Source: an uncultured Verrucomicrobia subdivision 3 bacterium (GTDB taxonomy: Bacteria > Verrucomicrobiota > Verrucomicrobiia > Limisphaerales > UBA11358). Taken from it: a stretch of 64,000 nt of DNA. The DNA lies in assembly GCA_903827955.1 (NCBI GenBank), contig CAIKKJ010000075.1, positions 1-64,000 on the forward strand, read 5' to 3'. Numbering within the stretch: the first letter of the stretch is position 1; every line of letters begins with the position of its first letter. The position numbers and the translations under genes are program-made. This document shows, piece by piece, positions 1 through 9,000 of this stretch. The notes beneath the pieces are model-generated. The model had not been told where the DNA came from. It ran no database searches and saw only the letters and a program-made list of their open reading frames with translations.

Positions 1-557
1 GCCATCAGCTCGTCGTCCTTGATGAAATCAATTCCGGCTTCGCAGAGAACCTTTACCAAGTCTGCCGTCTGCTGCGGCGTCAGACCGATGCTGGGCTTGA
101 TGATCGTGCCGATGAGTGGCCGGTCTTCAACATTCGTCAGCTTGCGGCAGCCCGTGACACCGAACTTCGGTCCGCGAAAATGTTGCGCGAACGATGATGG
201 CAATTCCAAGTCCATCAGTTTCAATCCAGTGAACGCGGTGATCTCGTAAAGATTTCCCTGAATCGTGGAGACGAGCGTGGGCAAATTATAGCCCACATTT
301 TCTAGCGACCACGACACGACGACTTCGGCTCTTTGAAATTTTCCGGATGCGGATTTCGTCCCCGGCAAACTCGGCGTGCTCACGGAATCAAGCACGGAAA
401 TTTTCTCCACGCGCGCCGCGAAACGCTGCTTTAATTCCTCCGTCTCGCCCGGCACGGCGACGAATGTGCCGGACGACTGTTCGCCCGCTAGCGTCGCGGC
501 GGCCTGCGCCACATCAAGCGGCGTTTCAATCAGGTAGGTGGCAAAAATTCTTTCCAT
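1..557 (-). CDS. RuBisCO-like protein (form IV RLP), 5' part, cut by window edge
   Basis: I translated this by hand because the ORF track omits it; the stop codon lies left of the window. From ATG at 557 it reads MERIFATYLIETPLD, then AGEQSSGTF, FRGPKFGVTGCRK, GTIIKPSIGLTP and, at the edge, DFIKDDELMA. These match the RuBisCO large-subunit superfamily: N-terminal domain, the loop with the K175-equivalent (IIKPS) and the K-D-D-E metal/carbamate motif. The KPS in place of the KPK of true RuBisCO points to a RuBisCO-like protein, not a CO2-fixing enzyme. Known RLPs act in methionine salvage or in (iso)apionate-type sugar-acid decarboxylation; the KDDELMA form resembles the latter from memory. 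About 185 residues are visible, mostly the N-terminal domain. I see no convincing promoter or Shine-Dalgarno upstream. Confidence 0.88.
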   Translation of the reverse strand, partial: MERIFATYLIETPLDVAQAAATLAGEQSSGTFVAVPGETEELKQRFAARVEKISVLDSVSTPSLPGTKSASGKFQRAEVVVSWSLENVGYNLPTLVSTIQGNLYEITAFTGLKLMDLELPSSFAQHFRGPKFGVTGCRKLTNVEDRPLIGTIIKPSIGLTPQQTADLVKVLCEAGIDFIKDDELM

Positions 558-906
558 GCGGCGATGCGACAGTGTGCGTTTTTCCCGCCGCAAATCCAAG
601 CCCGTGCTTTGCTAAAAAACTGCCGAAAGACTTTTGAAAATCGCCAGTGAAACCAACCGGCAGCACCACGCCGCTTTGGGCGCACGGAGCGGGTTGGGAA
701 ATCAAAAACGTATCGTCCGTGGGAAAGCGGTGTCGCGGCTCCCGCCTTGCCACCGCAGTCCAAGCCACTGGCGCACTGGTGGCAACGTTCGGAAACGCGG
801 AGCGTCTTGGAGTGCGGTAGTCCTCTACCGCTTGGCGGCTGGCTGGCACGCAAATGGAAAACCTCGCTGGACAGGTGGTTCAGTGAGAAATAATCTGCTC
901 AATGAA
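558..906. other. Intergenic gap holding a degenerate palindromic repeat
   Basis: About 350 bases lie between the start of the RLP gene (minus) and the SUFU gene (plus). The ORF track extends the SUFU frame back to 634, but that stretch has no domain-like sequence and contains the inverted repeat at 725-833, so I treat it as non-coding. Nothing else is recognisable apart from possible weak divergent promoters. Confidence 0.6.
725..833. repeat. Imperfect inverted repeat, dispersed-element type
   Basis: The left part begins AAGCGGT and ends ACCGCAGTCCAAG (725-764). The right part begins CTTGGAGTGCGGT and ends ACCGCTT (806-833). The two are inverted copies with one mismatch in the inner arm and an unequal spacer. 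A MITE or REP-like element is the likely explanation; only this one copy of the family is visible in the window. Confidence 0.6.
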
Positions 907-1479
907 ATGAGTGTTTCAAATCTTTCCAAAAATTTCTTTCGCCTCATTGATGGGGAAATTGGCCCTTTCGACCGGCCGTTTCAATTTCGTCTGTTCCCTT
1001 TTGATGCCGGCGGCTCACTAAATTTTTTGAAAATTGCCGCGAAAAATGACGAGGGATTTGCAACTTTTGTTTCGTGGGATTTATTTGGCCACGAAAAACA
1101 GAAGCACGGCAAGTTCGGACGCTACGAATTGCTGGCAGTATGTGACGATGAAAAGTGGTGTATGGATGTGCTGTCCCAGATTGGCCGGCAAGGTTTGAAT
1201 GAACTCATTGAACCCGGAGACACGTTTGACCTTGGTCCGCTGCTAAAACCAGAAGCCCCGGTGCAAGGCGTGGTGTTTGAAGCAGCTTTGCAATTCAAAT
1301 TGCGTCAATGGATTTGGAGTGAGGCGTGCGGTTTGTTGCGCTGCATTGGGGTTACGCGGGCAGAATTGGAATTTGCCAGAAAGCACGGCGTGCCAGTTTT
1401 AATTGAACGATTGAAACGTGCGGAAATTTACCCAAAAACAATTGTTCAAAGAAAAGCTTCAGTCGATCTTGCCGAATAA
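907..1479 (+). CDS. SUFU (suppressor of fused)-like domain protein, low GC
   Basis: A predicted 190-residue cytoplasmic protein. The segment YELLAVCDDEKWCMDVLSQIG followed by EPGDTFDLG resembles bacterial suppressor-of-fused domain proteins. In bacteria many SUFU and SUKH proteins are immunity partners of polymorphic toxins; no toxin gene is visible here. I chose ATG 907; GTG 883 in the same frame is possible (GGTGG lies upstream), and the track start at 634 runs through a repeat. Base composition is unlike the neighbours: 19 of 60 G+C in 901-960 and 25 of 60 in 1381-1440, which suggests foreign origin. It ends just before the convergent ntrC-type gene. Confidence 0.6.
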   Translation: MSVSNLSKNFFRLIDGEIGPFDRPFQFRLFPFDAGGSLNFLKIAAKNDEGFATFVSWDLFGHEKQKHGKFGRYELLAVCDDEKWCMDVLSQIGRQGLNELIEPGDTFDLGPLLKPEAPVQGVVFEAALQFKLRQWIWSEACGLLRCIGVTRAELEFARKHGVPVLIERLKRAEIYPKTIVQRKASVDLAE

Positions 1480-1484
1480 TTTTC

Positions 1485-2831
1485 TCACTCAAACTGAAAT
1501 CCCTGCTGCCGGAGGCGCTGCAATTTGTAGAGCAGCGCGCGGCGGCTGATGCCGAGGGCTTTGGCGGTTTCCGTGCGGTTTTGCTTGTGCTGCTTCAAGC
1601 CGGCAAGAATCGCGGTGCGTTCAATTTCATCCATCGTCTGTGAATCCAAACTTAAAACCGGCGCGGCGTTTTTGGCGGCGTCACGTAATTTTGTGGGGAG
1701 ATGCTCCGGCAAAATTAATTCGCTTTGCGAGAGCAGCGCGGCGCGCTCGATGGCGTTGCGGAGTTCGCGCACGTTGCCGGGCCACGCGTAATTTTTCAGG
1801 CAGTCGGCGGTGGCCTCGGCGAGTCGCGTGCGATTGCGCGCGAGTTCGGAGACGAACAGATTTGCGAGCGGCAAAATGTCCTCGCGACGTTCGCGCAACG
1901 GCGGGAGATTTAATTCCACAACATTGAGGCGGTAAAATAAATCTTCGCGGAAACGTCCGGCTTTCACCTCGGCTTCAAGATCGCGATTGCTGGCGGCAAT
2001 GATGCGGGCGTTGGTGCGGATTTCGCGATTGGAACCGATGCGCTGAAATTTTCCATCCTGCGTCACGCGCAGGATTTTCGCCTGCAACGGCGGGGTCATT
2101 TCGGCGATCTCATCCAGAAAAATCGTGCCGCCGTCGGCTTCCTCGAAGCGTCCGATGCGCATGGCGCTCGCGCCGGTGAACGCGCCTTTTTCGTGGCCGA
2201 ACAATTCGCTTTCCAAAAGCGTTTCGGGAATCGCGGCGCAATTCACTTTGATAATTTTTCCGGTCGCCCGCGCACTCCACAGGTGAATCACATCAGCGAC
2301 GACTTCCTTGCCGGTGCCGCTTTCGCCGGTGATGAGCACGCGCGTTTCGGATGGCGCGATGAGCGCGAGTTGTTCAAACAGCGCGATGGTGAGCGGGCTT
2401 TGGGCGATGACGTGCGGCGGGAGATTTTTTTGCGCGCCGAGATTCAGCGGCGCAGATTGCGCGATGCCGGTGGCGGCGCGCACGGTGGCGAGGAGTTCGT
2501 CGAGGTCAATCGGCTTGGCGAGATAGTTCAGCGCGCCGTCGCGCATGGCGGTGACGGCTTCGCGGATGTCGGTGTAAGCAGTGACCAAAAGGACGGGCAG
2601 GGACGGAAAACCTTTGCGCGCGCGTTGCAAGGTTTCCAAACCAGAAAGCCCCGGCATCCGCACATCGGAAATCATCATGGAAAATTTTCCGTTCGGCAAA
2701 AGTTTCAGTGCGTGTTCGCCGGAGTCGGCGACGACGGTGTCAAAGCCTTGGCTGCGCAGGAACGAGTCCAGTAGGCTGCGCTGGCCGGGGTCGTCGTCCA
2801 CAATGAGGAGGCGCGGCGTTTCGTTTGGCAC
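1485..2831 (-). CDS. NtrC-family sigma-54-dependent response regulator
   Basis: 448 residues in the classic order. A receiver domain (1-115) has the acidic pocket VDDD, phospho-acceptor Asp56 in SDVRMPG, and Lys106. An AAA+ domain has Walker A GESGTGKE at 169-176, the sigma-54 contact loop GAFTGA, and Walker B GGTIFLDEIAEM. A C-terminal Fis-type helix-turn-helix contains NRTETAKALGISRRALLYKL. It should activate sigma-54 promoters when phosphorylated. No partner kinase is adjacent; the hybrid kinase at 40.7-43.9 kb carries its own receivers, so the link is open. The start codon is GTG at 2831, six bases from a -10-like hexamer, so the message may be leaderless. Confidence 0.93.
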   Translation of the reverse strand: MPNETPRLLIVDDDPGQRSLLDSFLRSQGFDTVVADSGEHALKLLPNGKFSMMISDVRMPGLSGLETLQRARKGFPSLPVLLVTAYTDIREAVTAMRDGALNYLAKPIDLDELLATVRAATGIAQSAPLNLGAQKNLPPHVIAQSPLTIALFEQLALIAPSETRVLITGESGTGKEVVADVIHLWSARATGKIIKVNCAAIPETLLESELFGHEKGAFTGASAMRIGRFEEADGGTIFLDEIAEMTPPLQAKILRVTQDGKFQRIGSNREIRTNARIIAASNRDLEAEVKAGRFREDLFYRLNVVELNLPPLRERREDILPLANLFVSELARNRTRLAEATADCLKNYAWPGNVRELRNAIERAALLSQSELILPEHLPTKLRDAAKNAAPVLSLDSQTMDEIERTAILAGLKQHKQNRTETAKALGISRRALLYKLQRLRQQGFQFE

Positions 2832-2837
2832 ACGGCG

Positions 2838-2865
2838 AGGCTAGCGTAACCGACTTGCGGCCAAA
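2838..2865 (-). promoter_or_regulatory. Predicted promoter of the ntrC-like gene, leaderless geometry
   Basis: On the minus strand TTTGGC (2860-2865) and TAGCCT (2838-2843) are separated by 16 bases. The GTG start follows the -10 hexamer after 6 bases, so transcription would begin at or next to the start codon. No Shine-Dalgarno is visible. Confidence 0.45.
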
Positions 2866-3003
2866 AGAAATTTTCGGCGGGCGGATTTTAACCGCCAAAT
2901 ACGAAAAGCGCCGCGGTAGGTGTGCGGCGAAACGCACATAGCGAATGGTTGTATTTGCCGCAGGACGGGGCTAGGCTCTGGCCACCATCCCATAAACGTC
3001 TCC

Positions 3004-3008
3004 GGAGG
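3004..3008 (+). promoter_or_regulatory. Strong Shine-Dalgarno (GGAGG)
   Basis: GGAGG sits five bases before ATG 3014. This is one of the few clear ribosome binding sites in the window; it fixes the start of the large secreted protein and contrasts with the leaderless pattern elsewhere. Confidence 0.8.
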
Positions 3009-3013
3009 ATCGC

Positions 3014-6000
3014 ATGAACCAAAAAACTGTCCTGGCCATGGCCATTAGCGCAGGTGCACTGGTTGGTCTTTTCTTTTTCCACCATTTGCCCATCGCGACC
3101 GGCAGCCGGACGGAAAACGCTGGCAGTGTCCCGCTAAAATCGGCGGTGAAAACGCCGGCGGCCAGCCAGCCGAGGTCAGCTAGGCCAGCACATTCCAAAC
3201 AGAATAATTTCACCTCAGATACTTTAGCGGATGCATTTCAAAATTTTTCGCAATGGGCGAGGCAATTTACGAATGGAACAGTGACGCTCGTGGACGGCCA
3301 GCGGTTCGCGTGGAAACGGCGCGAGGTGATGCGCGATTTGATTGAGCACAATCCGCAGCGCGCGTTGGAAATGGCCGTGCCGTTTGAGTTGCGCCAAAGC
3401 CTGCCGCATGAGGTCAGCAGGTTTTTCGAGGAGCAAGTGGACGGACGCGGCGATCTGGAAGTTTTGGCGGCAACGGATTTTTCAACGAGCGCGACGACCA
3501 TTTCCCGCAAGGTGCAAATTGGTGGCCGGCGGTTTGACGCGTTTGTTTATGGCCGCCGCAACGGACAAGTTTCACAATTAAACATTCCGCTGCACGGCGT
3601 GGCACTGGACGGTAAACTCGCGGTGGCCGCGCAGCCGTTGCGTGAACTGTCGCTGGCCGAGGCGACGGCGCTGGATGCGAAAACGGTTTCCGCGAATGCC
3701 ATTTGTTCCGTGTCCGGCCGCGCGGCGGATTCACGCGGCCACCAGATTTTCGCCGAGAGCGGCGGTGGCGTGCTACATTTTTGCGGCGTGGATCATTTTG
3801 ATCTGGCGGACCGGCAACTCGCGCTGGCCGAGAGCGGCGGGACTTCCGCCGGCACGTTTCCGATTATTCCGTCGGCCGCGCAGGACAACTGGACACACGG
3901 CCGCAAGTCTGTGCTCTACATCCGCGTGAATTTTCCCGACGACCTGACCGAGCCGATTTCCGAACCGGCGGCTTACACGGCGATGAATGGCGTGAATTCT
4001 TTTTACACGGAAAATTCCTACGACCTGACGTCACTCACCGCCACAGTCACGCCCGTCATCACGATGCCGCAGACCAAGGCGTATTATTCCGCCGACGCCG
4101 GCTTGCTGCTCAACGATGCGCGGACGTGGGCGAAAAAGGCCGGTTACGTCACGGCGAATTACGAACGCGACATCGTGGCGCTGACGAGTGTGCCAGGTTT
4201 TTCGTGGGGCGGGCTGGCGTTTGTCGGCGGCAAAGGCGTGTGGTTGCAAAGTTTTGGCGTGGGCGTGACCGCGCACGAACTTGGCCACAACTACGGTTTG
4301 TGGCACGCGAATTTTTGGGACACGCGCACGAACTTCAGCATGGTCGGGCCAGGCACGAATCTGGAATACGGAAATATTTACGACACGATGGGCCCGGCGG
4401 CGGCGGGCAACGCGCTGTTCAATGCCGTGCATAAAAATATTCTCGACTGGCTCAAGGCGGACGCCGTGCAGACCATCACGAGCAACGGCATTTACCGGCT
4501 TTATCCGTTTGACGTGCCGGCGGCGAAACGCGTCGCGGGCAGAAATTATGCGGCGGCGATAAAACGTGATTCGCTCCGTGATTGCTGGCTGGAATTCCGC
4601 ACGAAATACACGGCCAACGCGTGGGACGAGAACGGCCTGCTGCTCAACTGGACGCCGTGGGACGAAAGCAACGGCGGCGCGCACTTGATTGACACCACGC
4701 CCGGTTCACCGGATGCCAACGACACCGCGAGCCGCAGCGACGCGGCGGTCACGATTGGCCGGACGTTCAATGACCACGCCGCCGGGCTGCACCTCACGCC
4801 TTTGCTGCGCGGCGCGAGCGGCGCGGAGCCTTGGATTGATTATCAGGTGAACCTCGGCACGTTCACCAATAATCATCCGCCGGTGCTCGCCATCGAAGCC
4901 GACTTGACCAACGCTGCGCCGGGAACGCTCGTGCATTTTCACGCGACGGCTGCCGACCCGGACGGCGATGCGCTGGCGTATGCGTGGACGTTCGATGATC
5001 TGACGTTCTCCACGAACAACCAGCCGTGGATTGCAAAAACTTTTTCCGGCTCCGGCGACCATCTCGTGCGCTGCGTGGTCAGCGACATGAAAGGCGGCGA
5101 GGCCAGCGCGAATGTCATCGTGAGCACCGGCGCGTCGGCGAAATTCCGTTTGAGCGGACGCGTGACGGATGTGAACGGTTCACCGCTCGGCGGCGTGCTC
5201 GTGGGCAACGGACAAATTGACGCGGCAAAATTCATCGGCGGCTGGACGGACAGTGACGGCCGTTACACCATCGTCAACGTCAGCGTCACGAACAGCTTCG
5301 ACTTGCTGCCGCACCAGTTCGGCTACACCTATTCTAACGCGAACTGGGCGAATCCAATTTTCCCGACGAACAACACGGATGGTTTGGATTTCGTCGCGAC
5401 GCCGCTGCCATTAGTGAATGTTTTTGCCGATACCAATGCCGTCGTCGAAAGCGACGGCGCGGCGCACACGTTCACCGTCACGCGCACCGGCAGCGTGAGC
5501 AATGACCTGACCGTGAACCTAGTTTTGAGCGGCACGGCCACGCTGAGATCAGATTATTCGCTGACGCCGACGATTGTCGCCACGAACGGCGTGACGATTC
5601 CCGCCGGGACGAACAGCGTTACGTTCACTTTTCACGTTATCAACGACTCGCTCGTCGAAGGGCCGGAAACCATTTCGCTGACGCTGCTCGACGACGACCA
5701 GAACACGAGCAATCCCAACTACGCCATCGCGCCGCTCGGCGATGCGACCGTGACCATCATTGACGACGATTCACTCGTGACGCCGACCGTGATGCTCACA
5801 ACCACCACGCCGCAGATTTCCGAAAACGGCATGGATCCCGGCCAGCTCATCTTCACACGCCTCGGCAGCACGGCGGGAGATTTGGCCGTGAATTATTCCG
5901 TCAGCGGCACGGCGACGGCGGGCGCGGATTATGTCACGCTGCCGGGCGTGGCGGTGATTCCGACGGGGCAAAGCAGCGTGACGATTCCGCTGGTGCCGAT

Positions 6001-9000
6001 TGATGACAAAAATTTTGAGACCAATGAAACGGTCACTGCCACCCTCGCCACAAATGTCACTTACATCATCGGTTCACCGTCCGCTGCGACCATCACGATT
6101 CTCGATGATGATTTCATGACCGTGTCAGTTTATGCCACGGGCGATGCCGCCGAACCGGCGACCGTCGGAAAATTCACCGTGAAGCGGGACGGTGATTTGA
6201 CCGAGGCGCTCGTAGTAAATTACAACGTCAGCGGCACAGCCAGCAACGGCGTGGATTATTCCGCATTGAGCGGCATTGTGACAATTCCCGCCGGCGCGGC
6301 CTCGGCGGATATTTCCGTTGCGCCCATTGACGATTCGCTGTTGGAAGGCGACGAGACGGTGATGCTTTCGCTAACCAACACGGTGAACTACGATGTCGGC
6401 ACACCGGGCAGCGCCACGGTTTTCATCCGCGACAGCGAGCGGCCGACCATCACCATCAGCTCAACCAATACGCCGATCTCCGAACAAGGTGCGACGACGG
6501 GGCAATTCATCATCACGCGCAACAGTTCCGTTGGCGACCTCACCGTGTTCCTAAACATCAGCGGCACGGCCACAGCCGGCAGTGATTATGTGCCGCTCGA
6601 CAATCAGGTCCTCATCCCCGACGGCGCGACTTCCGCGACGCTCGATGTGATTCCGTTTCACGATTTGATTTTGGAGCCGATGGAAACCGTCATCGTGACG
6701 TTGCCGACAAACGCCAATTATTTCGTGTCCTCCTCGGCGAGCGCCACGGTGGAAATTCTGGACGACGGCACAAGCACGATTCCCGGCATCGGTTTTTGTT
6801 TTGCGACTTCCGCATTTTTGGAAGGCGAATCGCCGGGCATAGCGGTGACGTTGAGCCAGACTTCCAGCGTGCCGGTGCAGGTCGGCTACCGCGTCATCGG
6901 CGGCACGGCCTCAAGCAACCGCTATTCGCTGCCGCAGGGAATTTTGATCATTCCGTCAAACACCTGGGTCGCGTTCGTGCCGCTGAAAATCACCAACGAC
7001 TCCCTCGTCGAACCGCCGCAGACCATCCGCGTCACGCTCTTCAACCCGGCGAACGCCACGCTCGACGGCATTAAAATCCACACCTACACCATCCTCGATG
7101 ACGACGTATGTTCCGTGAGCGTCACCGCCACGCAGACGAACGCGGCGGAAACCGGTTTAGTCGCGGGCAACTTCCGCATCACGCGCGTCGGCTCGACCAA
7201 TTCCGCGCAGCCCGTGAATTTCCAAATCACCGGCAGTGCCAGCGCGCCGACAGATTATTCGCCGCTCGGAAATTCTACGGTGATCCCGGCGGGCGCGACG
7301 TTTGTGGATCTGCCGGTCACGCCGACGGATGACAACATGATGGAATTTCCGCAGACCGTGGTGCTGACTTTGACCAGTGCCACCAATGCAAATATCATTT
7401 CGCCCAACGTCGCCACCGTAACCATTGCAGACAACGACACGAATAATCTGCCCGTCGTCACCGTCACTTCCACCGACCATCCCAATGCGCTCGAAGGCGG
7501 CGCGAACGGCGAGTTTTTATTCACCCGCACCGGCCCGGTGACAAACGCGCTGACCATTTTATTTTCTGTCAGCGGCACAGCCGGCAACGGCGTGGACTAC
7601 GCAGCCATCACGAACGGCGTGACGATTCCTGCCGGCCAGTCGAACGCCATTGTGAGCGTCGCCGCCGTGGACGACACTTTGGTCGAGGGCGACGAGACGG
7701 TCATCATTTCGTTGACCGAGGGTGCGGATTATCGGACTGCGTATCCGGCGTTCGCAACGGTGACGATCCAAGACAACGACCAGCGCGTGTGGATTGATGC
7801 GAGCGATTTCATCGCGTCTAAATACGCGCCGAATCTTCCCGACCCCGGCCAGTTCACGTTCTCGCGCTTCGGCACGACGAACACGCCGGTCACCATTTTC
7901 TACGCCATCAGTGGCACGGCGAGCAACGGCCTCGACTACGCCAGCATCACCAACTTCATCGTCATCCCCGCCGGCCAACTCACCACGACGCTACCCATTT
8001 TACCGCAGCACAGCGGCATCGTCGTCGGGCCGGTGACGGTGACGCTCACGTTGCTGACGAACACCGCCTTCGTCCTCGGCGCGAAGACGAATGGCACGGT
8101 GACCATCAACGACGACATGCCGGCAGTTTCGATTTCCGCCGTGGTGACAAATGTTTTGGAAGGCAGCGGCTCGAACGGCGTCTTCCGCGTCACGCGCAGC
8201 GGCGACCCAAAATATGATTTCACCGCGCTGCTCGGCGTCGGCGGTCAGGCGACGTTCGGCGTGGATTATCCGCCGTTCGCGACGAATGTTTATTTTTCCT
8301 GCGGCGTGACCTCCGTGGATTTGTTCATCACGCCGACAAACGAAGTTGTGGTGGAAGGCGATGAATCGGTGCTCGCGTTCCTGCTGCCGAGTTCAGCGTA
8401 TTCCATCCTTTCGCCGAGCAACGCCGTGCTAACCATCGCCGACGCGGGCACAAATCAAACGCCACAGGTCATCATCACCAGCCCAAAAACTTACGTCGCC
8501 TTCGCCAACGGCACGAACGCCGGCTTGGTGCTGAATGCGACGATCATTGACGACAGCACCAACGACGTGCTGAAGTGGACGAAGGTGAGCGGGCCGGACA
8601 GCTACGTTTTCGGCGACCCCACGACGAACAACACCACGGTGACCTTCACCAACTCCGGCGTTTATTTGTTGCGGCTCACCGCGGACGACGGCCAGTTGCA
8701 AGGCCACGCAGACATTCTGGTTTTCGTCAGCACGGATGTTTTGAGCGTGACGAACATTTTGCATTGGACGCTCGATGACGGCAGTGGCACGAACGTCCTC
8801 GACTCATCAACGAACGGGCGCAACGGCACGCTGGTCGGCCAGCCAGCATGGATAACGAATGGCGCCATCGCCGGCGCCTTGAATTTTCACGGCACGAATG
8901 ATTGCGTGCGCCAGACCGCCGGCTCCAACACGTTGAACGGTTTGTCCGCCTTCACCGTCGCGCTGTGGATCAAACCGGCGACGAACGCGAGCCAGGGATT

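Noticed and set aside
634-906. N-terminal extension of the SUFU ORF
   Set aside because: It translates the inverted repeat at 725-833 and non-coding DNA; typical gene sequence begins only at about 907.
2193-2774. 193-residue plus-strand ORF
   Set aside because: Shadow of the NtrC-type gene, whose motifs are intact on the other strand.
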